Source of the DNA: Cyprinodon diabolis
Lineage: Eukaryota; Chordata; Actinopteri; Cyprinodontiformes; Cyprinodontidae
Direction: 5' to 3'
Length of the DNA stretch: 64,000 nt
NCBI GenBank assembly: GCA_030533445.1
Contig: CM060080.1
Span: 4,158,052-4,222,051, forward strand
Shown here: positions 44,321 through 55,524 of the stretch, piece after piece
Position numbering within the stretch: position 1 is the stretch's first letter
Layout: the number at the start of each line of letters is the position of its first letter
Program-made: the position numbers and the translations under genes
The notes under the pieces: generated by a model
Told to the model about the DNA's origin: nothing
Databases searched by the model: none
Seen by the model: only the letters and a program-made list of their open reading frames with translations

Positions 44321-45079
44321 CAGTGTTGGGCACGTTACTTTGAAAAAGTAATTAGTTATAGTTACTAGTTACTTCTCCCAAAAAGTAATTGAGTTAGTAA
44401 CTGAGTTACTCCACAATAAAAGTAACTAGTTACTAGTAAAAGTAACTATTGTGTTACTTTTGCGAGTGTATGAAATTAATAACTGGGGATGTCTAATTCT
44501 GAAATCCTGTGTTTGGGTTGTTATAAATATTGCAACATGTAGCTATATCTATCGATTCCATCCATCCATCCATCCATCCATCCATCCATCCATCCATCCA
44601 TCCATCCATCCATCCATCCATATTTCTCTCTTTCTCCATATAGGCTAATGATCGTTCACGTTCTCCATAGTTCCCCTGTAGCGCGAGCACAGGGCGGCTG
44701 TTACGCGCCTTTAGCGAGCATGCGCGTTTCCTGTCGCTTGCGCGGTGAATCGTGCCGCCGCGCTGTGCGGAGATGCAGGGGAAACTGTATGTGATGGGAA
44801 AACGCAGCACGACGTAACACCTGTATTTCCATCTGGAAAACGCTGTTTTGCCGCTGGAGTCCTCCTCACTCTCCATCCTCCCCTCTCTCATGACGCGCGC
44901 ACGAGTCCTATCATGAAAAAAGGTTAATTGTGCGACCTGAGTAACGTGCAGTAACGGGGTGTCGGCAATAGTAACTGCGTTATAGTTACAGTAAGAGTAA
45001 TCAATTTGATTACTCGTTACTAAAAAAGGTAGCGGCGTTAGTAACGCTGTTACTTTCAACACCGTTACTCCCATCACTG
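44321..45079. mobile_element. hAT-like element, 759 bp
   Basis: CAGTGTTGGGCACGTTACTT at the left and GTTACTCCCATCACTG at the right form CAGTGWTGGG inverted ends with many TAGTAACT/AGTTACT subterminal words. Flanks ATTATCAT and GTTATAAT match at 6 of 8 positions, fitting an old 8-bp duplication. The 194-codon minus-strand frame inside runs through the microsatellite and is not a gene. Confidence 0.75.
44557..44620. repeat. (TCCA)n microsatellite
   Basis: About 16 perfect tetranucleotide units inside the hAT-like element. Confidence 0.97.
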
Positions 45080-45084
45080 GTTAT

Positions 45085-46385
45085 AATTTTTTTCATGTTT
45101 ATATTGTAAATGGAGAAAGAGGAAGCAAAAAATGGCAGCACATATCATGGATCGATTAGACTTATAATAATTGAAAATAATAATAATTGATAAAGGAAAA
45201 TGATTGGTATCAGCTTTCAAAAATCCCATATTTATTGGGTTTAGAATAAACGCAAAAGTGGATAAAAATAAGCACATGCTTTAATAAAACAAAACAAAAT
45301 GACCTAATAACTGCCAACACCACGCCATTTGATCTCTGCCTCCATCCGTCTCCATCTCCTCTTCTTTCTGCTCTCTTTCTGTTTCCTCTAACTCCTCTCC
45401 CTACCGCCCTCCCCGTCTCTTCCTGTCACCCCCTCCCTCTCCGTCTTCTAACACAGGTGAGATTGGGAAGCCGTGATGGCGGCACAGAAGTTGAGGGAGA
45501 AGCTATTTATCCCAGACGGATCAGGAGGTGTGTGACGGAGGTGTGGACGGTTGCTGCAGGTCAGTGACGTTGGCAGGCGCCAGGCAGGCCGGCCCACATG
45601 GCTCGGGGACTGTGGGACTACAGACAGATGGCACCTGGTGGGTGACAAACAATTAACAAACCAACAAGAATAGCTGGATCGGCACTATACCCACAAGCAC
45701 AGGAGATAGCAAAAGAGCGGGTGCATCTGTGCTCTCTAAACACTTCTACTCTTTACTTTTCCTCTCCCCAAGACTTGTTTTGTATAACAATTGCAATTTA
45801 ACCATGTGTCTTTCTCACAAAAAACACCCTCGTCATTGTGTTGCTATAGAACGGTCTAAATAAAGCAGAACCAAGCATATGCATGCAGCATATGTTTCTG
45901 TTTATTTTAGCACAGTTTTCAGAGAAGTGGCTGTTAATTTAAATGCACATGACTGTGAAACAACACATCAAGAATCCAGCAAAATGCACTGAAAAGTCTA
46001 AAGCAGCCAAAGCTAGTCTCTACACTACCTCTACTTTTGAATTATTGGGATCAAAGTAGATGTTACGTATAAAATTCCTACCTGGACTCATTCAGGATTT
46101 AAAAAAATAAGCTTTTTAATGCTATTTATAATTTAACCCTTTGCATAACACAGCTTTAACAGCATATAATTGGAATTCTGTTCAGTTCAAGCTGCTTTAT
46201 CCTTTCTGTAATCTCAATTTTGGACAAACCAAGAAAGTCTGTATTTCTTTTATATTCTGTTCCAACACAATGAGGAAAATGACCCAGTTTTTTTTTTTTT
46301 TTATCATTTAGAACAGTCTATGGAGGTTATAAACGGAGTGTGTTTGGGCCTTTTTCTATCTGTCTTTGTTTTTGTTAGTGTTGAT
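45085..46385. other. non-coding DNA with a possible small exon near 45476
   Basis: A long pyrimidine tract (45345-45455) ends in AACACAG, then an ATG frame at 45476-45532 reads MAAQKLREKLFIPDGSG before a GGTGTGTGA. The layout resembles an acceptor plus short exon, but nothing identifies it as a gene. Confidence 0.25.
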
Positions 46386-46388
46386 TGT

Positions 46389-46540
46389 CAGAGATGGGGG
46401 GTAACTCAATACATTTACTCAGTTTCATTTACTTGAGTTATATTTTGAAAAAAAAAGTACCATACTTCTTACTTACCTTTACTTGTGTAATATTCTTCAT
46501 AATACTCCTTACTTGAGTAAAATTGTGGCTGTATAGTAGG
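46389..46540 (+). mobile_element. terminal fragment of a hAT-like element
   Basis: CAGAGATGGGGGGTAACTC followed by TTACTTGAGTTA and TTTACTTGTGTAA words resembles the start of the element at 62793. The opposite end is not visible. Confidence 0.5.
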
Positions 46541-46705
46541 TAACATGAGCTAAATGCAATAAGCAATGTATATTATTTACCCTCTTCTAAAATATTTTGT
46601 ATTTCTCTCTGAAACGACTGGTTTCATACTTTTATGTTGACAAATTGGATTAAAAAAATGTTTCAATTTAATATCATAAATGCAAAGCATAGATTTGCAC
46701 TACGG

Positions 46706-47246
46706 TAGCCTCGTGAGACCATCCTGATCTCGCGAGCTTTCAAGGTTTCACTCGCAGATCAGTCTGGAGACTCTCCGTTAAAGAAAATTTGGAGCCGTTC
46801 ACCAAACGAACGTCCAATCAGCGTTGGCTTGGAGGCGGGTTGAGGTGTGACACAACCAGAAGCGCGACAGTTCAGTCTAAAGAACATGGCGGCTTCAGCC
46901 GATGAAACTAGCGTTAGCGTGGCTATCGAGCAAGTTTTATCGGAATTACAGAGTATTTCTTCACGGAGAGAAGAGCAAAACACTGCTCTGGAGGCTTTTC
47001 TCAGAGGAAAAGATGTTTTTGCTCTTCTCCCGACTGGTTTCGGCAAGAGTAGCCTGGCTTGTGGTTGTGTTTTCGTCGTCGCTCTGTTACGTCATATGCT
47101 TCGTTGATCTGATTGGTTTATTTGGCCCGTCTATCACCAACATAGGACAATCAGCTAACCAGTATTTTTGCCCCTTCCCAAAATTACTTCAACGAAAGGT
47201 TTCCAGATGGATATGCGGAGCAAATCCATCTGGCGGAGTCAGGTTA
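46706..47246 (+). mobile_element. helicase-exon MITE, subfamily A copy 2, 541 bp
   Basis: Begins TAGCCTCGTGAGACC and ends GGCGGAGTCAGGTTA; GCACTACGG (46697-46705) and GCATTACGG (47247-47255) are a 9-bp duplication with one change. Leader has CCAATCAGCG and GAGGCGGG, then the ATG exon (46886), TTACGTCA (47088-47095) and ATTGG (47112-47116). Confidence 0.92.
46886..47107 (+). pseudogene. RecQ-like helicase first exon, subfamily A copy 2
   Basis: MAASADETSVSVAIEQVLSE, then EEQNTALEAFLRGKDVFA and LLPTGFGKSS. Walker A is intact (GFGKS) but the SLIYQ that follows in the 59.1-kb copy is replaced by SLACGC, so a block was lost just after the P-loop. An in-frame Met 13 codons upstream (46847) opens MTQPEARQFSLKN, which is leader if MAAS is the true start. 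Confidence 0.78.
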
Positions 47247-47559
47247 GCATTACGGTGCCCTGGAATAAAATCCAGAGTAACTGCTTAGGTTTAGTAGTCA
47301 CCAAATTAGCAACTGAGGTCAACTTTATTTTGAATTTAATTTCAGTGAGATTAAATTTTTTGCAAACCTACTAAGACATTATAGATTAAACAAGGAAGAT
47401 TCTTCCACAACTCAGGTGGAAGAATCAGTTGAACCACGTAATCACGTAAAGTAGTTCCGAGGTGTGATAGCCGTCAGGGGGACATAATTTCCTATTTTAA
47501 TACAGCAAACAAATGGAAGAAGATGCTCTGTTCAGATCAGACATGTATTAAACTTTTTA

Positions 47560-47900
47560 GACTTTGTGCAAGACGAAATGTTTGCCGGAAAACCGCTCAT
47601 CACCCGAAAGGAAAACTTGCCTATGGTGCAACATAGAGGTGGCAGCATTGTGCTGTGGGGATGTTTTTCTTCATCAATAACAGGACAGGTGGTCAGATAT
47701 GGTTTGATGATGAATTGAGGTAAAACCAGAACAGCAGAATCTGTTACAGGCTGCCGGGGAATTAATATGACGACGACCCAAAACATGCAGCCAGAGATAC
47801 GATGGGATGGTTTAGATCACAGCATATGTATTTTTTTTAGAATGGCCCAGTCAGTCAAAGTACAGATCTAAATTAAACAGAGAATATCTGGCAAGTACAA
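47560..47900 (+). mobile_element. decayed Tc1 fragment
   Basis: ACGAAATGTTTGCCGGAAAAC, GGTGGCAGCATTGTGCTG, TGGGGATGTTTTTCTTCA, AAAACATGCAGCCAGAGATAC and AGAATGGCCCAGTCAGTCAA follow in order the catalytic half of a fish Tc1 transposase (conceptually GGSIVLWGCF). Frames are broken and ends are missing. Confidence 0.8.
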
Positions 47901-47909
47901 CACATTTTA

Positions 47910-48885
47910 TTTCTCAATTATTCTCACTCCAGCCTGAGCTGTTATGAAGAGAAGAAAAGGCAAAAACGATCAGTTCCTTCCCATGAAACCTGCAGCTTTA
48001 ATGGCCAAAAGTTGGAGTAATGTTATCAAAATGTATGGAAATGTGTGCTTTTAAACGGATGAAATGGGTGTTAATACTATCCACACTGAGCCCTGTGTGT
48101 AGCGGACCGTGGGGGGGTGGGGGTGTCTTGGGATGGGTGTGAACACATCTGGAGTCTAGACTCTGTGGCTCTGTGGGCAGGGTCCTATCTGCTTGCAGCA
48201 TCGGGGTCCAGAAACAGACCATGTTGACACAGGCACACACACATCAGCATCTGTTTCAGCAGTCACTACTCAGGCCTAGCCCCCCCCACCTCCAACACAC
48301 ACTTTGATTGTCCGCTGAGAGATGGAAACAGGCAGGAGGTGACAGAGATGGATGCAGCATGGATCTATTTAAGTCAACGGCAGACTGGGATGACTGGTTA
48401 ACCCAAAAATAAAGAGCGGGAGTTTGTTTTCAAGACTAACCAAACTAAACCTTCAGAAACGTCCTCTTTCCTTCCCTGTGACACGTTATCAAGACATGGA
48501 CATTTGTGTGAGAGAGACAAACAGCTTATGAATATGTGTACCACTGACTGAAGATTTACATCTTCAGAGGACAAACTCCTTCATTGGATTTAGGGATGGT
48601 AAGGAGGGAGGGAGGTATTTCCAAACTGTCCAAATCTCCTCGTTGGAGATGTGGAAACAAATTATCCCAAACAATAATCTCGTTGTGCAGATGTTCTCCA
48701 CTTAGACCGCTCCTATCCCTAACTCATTTTGACAACAAGTTCAACATTTTGATATGCAGAGGCTCAAGCAATGAAACTTGTTGTACACAGATTAACTATT
48801 TAGCATTGACAAGTGTTATAACATGAGCCGATGATACACTAATGATGATAGTAACTTTACTTATAGAGTGCTTTCATACAGCACT
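47910..48885. other. non-coding DNA, no gene seen
   Basis: Mixed composition with GGGGGGGTGGGGG at 48111-48123; no motif-bearing frame. Confidence 0.4.
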
Positions 48886-48891
48886 GCAAAA

Positions 48892-49175
48892 ATGATCTCA
48901 AAATGAGTAAAAATTTCTTAGATTAAGGGTATTTACCCTTAATTTGAGCAGGTAAATAAGATGATTTGCCAATGGAATTAGTATTTTACTCTTAAAATAA
49001 AGTATCTAGATAAAATACACTTGAAATAAGACAATGCAATTGTTTTTTCTTATTTTAAGTGTAAATTGTGTTGTTCTATTGGCAAAGTGTCTCACTTAAA
49101 TCCTTAATTCAAGAGAAAATGCACTTATTTTAAGAAGAAATTACTTATTTAGATTTCTTTTTTTTTGCAGCAGTG
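48892..49175 (+). mobile_element. CACTG-ended AAATAAG-rich MITE, copy 1
   Basis: CACTGCAAAAATGATCT at the left and TTTTTTTTGCAGCAGTG at the right; interior words TTGAGCAGGTAAATAAG, TTTGCCAATGGAAT and CTTGAAATAAGACAATGCAAT recur in the four other copies. Confidence 0.82.
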
Positions 49176-49185
49176 AGAGAGCTTA

Positions 49186-49477
49186 CACTGAAAAAACGAT
49201 CTAGAAATAAGTAAAGATTTCTTAAATTAAGTGTATTTGCATTTAATTTGAGCAGGTAAATGAGGTAGTTTGCCAATGGAATAAGCATTTTTACTCTTAA
49301 AATAAGATAATTAGATAATATGCACTTGAAATAAGACAATGCAATTGTGTTTTCTTATTTTAAGCGTAAATTGTCTTGTTCGATTGGCAAAATGTCTGTT
49401 TTACCTCCTCAATCCAAGAACAAATGCACTTATCTTGGGAAAAAATGACTAATCTAGATTTAGATTTTTTTCCAGTG
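49186..49477 (+). mobile_element. CACTG-ended AAATAAG-rich MITE, copy 2
   Basis: Starts CACTGAAAAAACGATCTAG, ends TTTTTTTCCAGTG, only 10 bp after copy 1 and in the same orientation. Confidence 0.82.
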
Positions 49478-49619
49478 AGTTCAACGTGATAGGAAACAAT
49501 TTAAAACAACAGATCAAATAACTATTGAATTGTACCATTTAAGATGTATAAGACAAAGTAAACTAGTGGGTCTAAATCTTTGCGCCGAGAAGGTTGCGCT
49601 ACATGAAAAGAGAAGAGTT

Positions 49620-49839
49620 GCTCCTAAACAGTTTTTCTTGGTGCTTTCAGGCCAGTGGTTTGAGATCCAAGTGTTTGAGGAGGGACATATAAGTGCAAGA
49701 GGTAAGAGGTAATCAGACCGTTTAAAGCCTTGTAGGTGAGCAACAGGATCTTGAAGTCAGCTTGAACATGATAAGGCAGCCAATGATGAGATGACTGCAC
49801 TGGGGTAATATCTGTCTTTCTCAGTTTTTGTTCAAACAT
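49620..49839 (-). pseudogene. LINE RT C-terminal fragment
   Basis: The minus strand reads TPVQSSHHWLPYHVQADFKI, then LLLTYKALNGL and PSYL-like SYLLHLY, a frequent C-terminal block of fish non-LTR elements (TPVLxxLHWLPVxxRIxFKI). No catalytic box. Confidence 0.8.
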
Positions 49840-49878
49840 GAGGAACAGAAAAGAAAATGCATTGCACTAATCGATGCA

Positions 49879-50161
49879 TACGGAAGAGGATCAGGGCCAC
49901 TGAAAAAAAGAAAAGGTTAACTGATTTTTTTTTTATTTTATTTTAGTATAGTATGGGAAAAAAAGTCAGAATTCTGACTTTAATCTCAGAATTCAGAGTT
50001 TTTTCTCAGAATTCTGACTTTAATCTCAGAATTCTGACTTTTTTTATTGTCGGAATTCAGTCAGAATTCTGAGATTTTTTTCCCCCGTGTTAAACTAAAA
50101 TAAAATTTAAAAATCAGTTAATTTTTATTTTTTTTTTCAGTGGCCCTAATCCTCTTCCGTA
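49879..50161. mobile_element. foldback MITE with 6-bp target duplication, copy 2
   Basis: TACGGAAGAGGATCAGGGCC to GGCCCTAATCCTCTTCCGTA with GATGCA duplicated at 49873-49878 and 50162-50167. Interior again made of GTCAGAATTCTGAC palindromes. Confidence 0.88.
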
Positions 50162-50169
50162 GATGCATG

Positions 50170-51205
50170 AGGACACAAATGCCTGAATGAGAATCTTTGC
50201 ATTTTCCAAGGATAAAATGCTTAATTTTTGCAAATTATCTTTTTTTTGGTAAAAGGCAGTCTTAGCCACCACTTGTAAATTAAGTGCCAAAGTAAGCACA
50301 GAATCCAACCACACTTCCTGGTTCTTAATCGTATCCCTACATTTTATCATCTAGTGGGTTTCTTATGGCTGATAATATCATGCTCACTTTGATACAAGCC
50401 ACTTCAGCGGATGTGTGAAAAGTATAAGTTTCACTTTATATTTACCTACTTTATACTTTTTATAATTTACAGCCTACCTTCTTAAAAAAAAAAAGCTTTA
50501 CGTCGAGGGAATTCAACATGTTTCAGTCACCTTGATTTGATGTGGCGTTTAAGAACAACTCAGTTGACAGGATTTGTTTGTTTTTTTTGGGAGGCGTTTA
50601 GAGACATGCCGATCAACTTTTTTTTTTACAATAGATGAAGAACTACTAAACTATGCTCAGATTACACATAAATACATCAGTTAATTCTGCGGATAAAAAA
50701 GGAATTACCTTAGGGTTAGGATTTATTCTGTGATAACAACCTACTGATCCTACTAGTAGGTACGAGGCACATTCTGAAGCCATTCTATGGGACTGATAAC
50801 CACTAATAATGGCCAATTATTGGGATGATGGCATCCGAAGCGGCTGGTACCAATTACTGATGTTACAAAATAGCAGAGAGTTGCATGAATGCATCTGATG
50901 CGGGTCCAAAAGTGTTACTATTTTGTTAAGAAACAATGAGAGACTGCTACCATGATGTCCACAACAGACTAAATACTGTGGAGGTTGAACTAAATGCTAA
51001 AAGTGATGTGAAAAATACACCAAAGCAACTATAAAGCTGAGTACATCTCTTAGAGAGATCAGGAGAATTTTTTTTTTTTTTAAGAAAGCAGGAGTTTTGG
51101 AGGAACAAAGTCTTTAGGATAAGATGTGCAAAATTTGAGGAGAAATTAAGGAATCAAAGATTTTTGGAATCAGGTTCCAATCATTTCCATAAGCACAGGG
51201 AAATC
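50170..51205. other. non-coding DNA, nothing recognised
   Basis: AT-rich, short frames only. Confidence 0.45.
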
Positions 51206-51209
51206 AAGC

Positions 51210-52595
51210 ACCTAGGTCTGCAGGCTGTTCCAAATATTGGTGAAAGATCGGGTCGCTCTCCAGAGCTCAGTGAGTTCCAGTGTGGAGCTGATAGGACGCC
51301 ACCTGAGCAACAATCCCAGTCGTGAAGTGTTGTTGCTCCTGAAAACTGATAGAATACATTCAGCCTTTGCTAAAGGGAAATGCGAAGAGGTTGCCAAATG
51401 TCTGCAAAGTCGTTCACTACACTTCTCCAAACTTCATGTGGCCTTCAGATTAGCTTAAGAGCAGAGAGACCTTCATGGAATGGGTTGCTATGGTGGAGCG
51501 GCTGCATTCAAGTCATACAGCACCAAGTGTAAAGTGTCAGATGCTGTGCTTTATACGAGGGCCGTTCAATAAGTAATGCCCGTGACACACTTCCAGATGT
51601 TTGATCCAGCTGAAATTTTGCATGTGAGGTTATTTACATCTCTATAGATTAAGTAGCAAATTACAGCTCTGAACTATTTGTGGTTTCTGACTTATAGCTG
51701 TTTGAACCGAGTAAAGTCTTAAATAGAGCCTGTTGAGTGTTGAGCAGTGATCCGGTTTTTCTATTTGAAAGGACTCACACCACAGGTGACTTTTGATTAA
51801 ATTAAAGTAACTTATGATGATGATGCCCGTTATATGACCTTGCAAAATGTTTTACAGGTAATATTATGGGACATTATCACTATAAGTTACTTTCATTTGA
51901 TCAAAAGTCTCCCGTTGGGTGCGTCCTTTCAAATGCAAAAACACAGACTTGACTCAGTTTGAACACCTGTAAATCAGAAACCACAATTAGTTCAGACCTG
52001 TAATTTGCTATTTAATCTATAGAGATTTAAATAATTTCACATGCAAAATTTCAGGTCGATCAAACATCAGGAAGTGGGTCAGGGGCATTACTTATTGAAC
52101 GCTTCTCATAGCATGCTCTCAGTGGAAACCTCTTCTATGGGGTGAGGAATCGTCCGTCTCCATCTGGAAATTTCATGCACATGTCTGGGTTTGGCAGTTG
52201 CCAGGTAAACGATTCTTGTCGGACTCCATTGTGCCACTCTGGTGTGGGGTTGTTTTTTTGGGAGCTGGCCCTTTAGTTCCAGTGAATGCTGAATGCTGCA
52301 GCATACTAAGACATTTTGGACGGTTACACGCTCCCAAATTTGTGGGAACCGTTTGATGACCGCTTCCTCGTCCAACAGGACCGTAGACCAGAGCACAAAG
52401 CAGGGTCCATAGAAAGACATGGATGGCAGAGTCTGGTGTGACTTAACCTGACTGGCCTGTACAGAGTTTTAACGTCAACCTGACAGAACCACTTTGGGAT
52501 GAATTAGACCAGAAACTGGGAACTAGGCCTTCTCGTCCAACATCAGTGTTTGACCTTAACATTGCACTTCCGGAAGAATAGAGTTGAAGCTGTTC
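51210..52595 (+). pseudogene. decayed Tc1 transposase copy, split by a MITE
   Basis: Before the MITE: AGCTCAGTGAGTTCCAGTG, GATAGGACGCCACCTG, AACTTCATGTGGCCTTCAG and CTTCATGGAATGGGTTGC. After it (from 52110): CGTCCGTCTCCATCTGG, TCTGGGTTTGGCAGTTGCC, GGTGTGGGGTTGTTTTT, GAACCACTTTGGGATGAATT and GAGTTGAAGCTGTT. These follow a common fish Tc1 transposase in order, from the N-terminal half to its end. Many indels; no usable frame. Confidence 0.82.
51554..52108. mobile_element. mariner-like MITE with long inverted repeats, 555 bp
   Basis: CGTTCAATAAGTAATGCCC near the left and GGGCATTACTTATTGAACG near the right are inverted; pairing continues inward for roughly 200 bp (ACATCTGGAAG-type and GCAAATTACAG words). 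TA flanks at 51552-51553 and 52109-52110. It interrupts the decayed Tc1 copy. Confidence 0.82.
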
Positions 52596-52596
52596 T

Positions 52597-52658
52597 AGAT
52601 GGATGGATGGATGGATGGATGGATGGATGGATGGATGGATGGATGGATAGATAGATAG
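52597..52658. repeat. (GATG)n then (GATA)n microsatellite
   Basis: About 13 GATG units followed by GATA units, abutting the end of the decayed Tc1 copy and the next MITE. Confidence 0.95.
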
Positions 52659-52949
52659 ACTGCAAAAAATTAAATCTAAATAAGTCCTGTTTTTCTTAAA
52701 ATAAGTGTATTTTGCCTTGAATTGGAAAATAAGTGAGACACTCTGCCAATGGAAGAAGACAATTTACATTTTAAATAAGAAAAAAACAATTCCATTGACT
52801 TATTTCAATTGCATATTATTTAATTATCTTATATTAAGAGTAAAAATACTAATTCCATTAGCAAATCATCTTATTTAACTACTCAAATTAAGGATAAATA
52901 CACTTATTTTAAGAAGTTTTGTTCCTATTTCTAGATGGTTTTTCCAGTG
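52659..52949 (-). mobile_element. CACTG-ended AAATAAG-rich MITE, copy 3
   Basis: Inverted relative to copies 1 and 2: ACTGCAAAAAATTAAATC at the left, GGTTTTTCCAGTG at the right, interior words reversed. Confidence 0.8.
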
Positions 52950-52954
52950 TAGTA

Positions 52955-53440
52955 CAAAAGTAGTATGTCCCAACAGATCTCTGCTTGTAGGAATCAAGAA
53001 AATGATATTTCATGTGGGACTAGATATTTAAAGTAAAGCTGATAAAAAAATTAAAAGGCAACAAAAGAACTGAGTACAGCAGAACTGCATATATGATGCC
53101 TCAGAAATAGATTGTGATGAGCACTGTGTGGGTTCGGTTTTCTTCTTCACCTGATCTGGACAGTCTGGATCGATAAGAGAGATGGACTGGATAGAGAATT
53201 GATTTTCCAGAATAATTGTTGTATTCTCTTTGTCAAGGAGACTCACTCCAGCTTCTTTGAGATGTGTTTCCCATTAAAGCTGCCAGCTGTCCGCATTACC
53301 CTCCCTGACCAGACCATATACAAGGCCACAGCCTTTAGCCTCCACAATCACCAGGCTTGTGAAAGAGAGTCGATTTACGGCGAGCTGAGTGAGATTCGCA
53401 GGACATGTAGAGTACAGCAACAATCTTTGATATCACACAA
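52955..53440. other. non-coding DNA between MITE copies
   Basis: Non-repetitive as far as I can see; no coding evidence. Confidence 0.4.
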
Positions 53441-53441
53441 A

Positions 53442-53736
53442 ACTGCAAAAACGATCTAGAAAAAAGTCAAAATGTCTTAAATTAAGGGTATTTACCCTTA
53501 ATTTGCATAGGTACATAAGATGATTTGCCAATGGAATGAGGTTTTTTACTCTTAAAATAAGGTAATTAGATAATGTATACTTGAAATAAGACAATGAAAT
53601 AGTTTTTTTTATTATTTTAAATGTAAATTGTCCTGTTCTGTTGGCAAAGTGTCTCACTTACCTCCTCAATTCAAGAAAAAAATGCATTTATATTAAGAAA
53701 AAATTGTCTTATCTAGATTTTGATTTTTTTCCAGTG
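53442..53736 (+). mobile_element. CACTG-ended AAATAAG-rich MITE, copy 4
   Basis: AACTGCAAAAACGATCTAG to TTTTTTTCCAGTG with the shared interior words. Confidence 0.82.
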
Positions 53737-53895
53737 AAGATATCTAACTGTTATTGGCCTCTAGATACTTAAATGATGTTTCCTCCCAGGTTAAGGTTGT
53801 GGCATTCGTCTGTTTCTTTATCACCTTAATGTGAGATGCTGACACAACCATGACCTTCATCCTTATATGTCTTCATCTCTTTTTTTATCCATGTT

Positions 53896-54170
53896 CACAG
53901 CAAAAACAATCAAGAAATAAGTGAAAAATGTCTTAAATTAAGTGAATTTACTCAAAATTTGAGCAGGTAAATAAGATCATTTGCCAAAGGGATGAGTATT
54001 TTTACTCTTAGAATAAGATATTTAGATAATATGCACTTGAAATAAGACAATGCAGTTGGTTTTTTTCTTATTTTAAATGCAAATTGTCTTGATTCATTGG
54101 CAAAGTGTCTCATTTACTTCCTCAATTAAGGAAAAAAAATGTCTTATGCAGATTTACATTTTTTGTTGTG
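53896..54170 (+). mobile_element. CACTG-ended AAATAAG-rich MITE, copy 5
   Basis: CACAGCAAAAACAATCAAG to TTTTTTGTTGTG; both termini mutated but interior words (GAGCAGGTAAATAAGATCA, CTTGAAATAAGACAATGCA) intact. Confidence 0.78.
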
Positions 54171-54174
54171 CTCT

Positions 54175-54925
54175 TCAACTCCACAGGTAGGAGATCATTA
54201 GTATGAAGGCTGATTAGGATCCAAGGATTCAGAACAGATCTGCACTCTTCACAAGACAAAACATTTAACATGGACTCAGGTAGAGCGGTAAGGTGCATTT
54301 CATATATGCAGTAAAACCCTGGGCTATGCATCATCTTTCAGAGACGTCTGCTTAGCGATGATGAAGTCGTGTTGCTCTGTGGAACAGAGGAGCCCCTCCT
54401 TGCCCTTCCTGCATATCATACTCGGCTGCTGTCTGAAGCCTCCCCGCTTTGCTCCAGTGTACAAAACCCTATTGTGTCTTCCCTGAGATAAGCAGAGACG
54501 GTGAGGGAGAAAGAGAGAGAGAGAGAATCAGGCGGAGGGATGAAAGACGTCTGTGGAGGCGCCAGGCCTATCTCTTCCATCTCCTCTGGGAAACGTGTTG
54601 GCATTCCCAAAGACAGCGGTGCTAAGAGCCTCGTCGCCTGACTTTCATACACAGAGGAGAAGGAAACACAGAGATTTATGTTACAGTGACCGAATCGTCT
54701 CCCCTCCGGAGCTCCTGGTCTCTCCTGACTGCTGAGCAGGAGGGAGACTCTGACGTCTGCAGATTTTCTCACAGAACGCAGGTAGAATGAGGCTGACATG
54801 AAAGTTTATTGTAATCCGATACATAAGGCTTTTACTAGATGTGTTTATATCAATCGTTTTTTTTTTTAATAGATTTTAGTTTGAGTTTTTTTGGGTTTTT
54901 TTGTTCCAAAAACAGTAAATGCACT
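54175..54925. other. non-coding DNA, no gene seen
   Basis: 54370-54790 is GC-richer, with a GA run near 54508; overlapping frames lack motifs. Confidence 0.4.
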
Positions 54926-54929
54926 AAAG

Positions 54930-55135
54930 CAGAGAAGAAAAGATGTCTTTGCTCAGGGAGACGGTCTGTGGGAGTGGGGCTTGAAATCAGAACCTCAGGA
55001 TTCCAAGCGCAATGCCCTAAAGAGGCGTGAAGGGTCTTGCCTAAGGACCCACACTGGCAGCTCATTCCCCCCAGCTGGGATACAAACCCAGGCTTCCTGC
55101 TTGCAGGACGGGTGACTTACCAGAAGACCTAGCCA
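54930..55135 (-). mobile_element. possible old SINE, minus strand
   Basis: CAGCTGGGATACAAACCCAGGC with nearby AAGGGTCTTGCCTAAGGAC resembles the reversed B-box region and body of fish tRNA-type SINEs. Diverged, ends unclear. Confidence 0.4.
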
Positions 55136-55524
55136 GCCAATCTGTGGCATAACTAGCTAACCTAAGCGTATCACAACATTACGCTTTGGATCGCCCGGTT
55201 AATTTGCTCCAATGGATGAAAACAATAATCTGCATTTTCTTTGTTTTAATAATTTTTAAAGTTTGCTCAGTATTTGGCATTAATTCTGGATATAAACACG
55301 GCTAATGGCCGACATAAAGGTCCTTACACCTTTTCAACTTTTTCCTCATTTAATTACTTTATTACAGAAAGGAATCTTTGCTGTGTTTTAGTGTGATCTT
55401 ATGAAGTAGATCTGCACAAACTTGGTTTACACATAACTGGAGGAAAAAAAAGAAAGCAATATATATTCTGTAAAGTGAGGCTATCATTTTACATTTAGCC
55501 TACTTTGCTCTGATACCTCTAAAC

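Noticed and set aside
44493..45077. 194-codon minus-strand frame
   Set aside because: It runs from a hAT-like terminal repeat through a (TCCA)n array; the low-complexity end and lack of domains mark it as chance.
46847..46885. Upstream Met (MTQPEARQFSLKN) as helicase start
   Set aside because: The upstream residues are not shared by subfamilies B and C, while MAAS/MATT is; the later Met is the better start.
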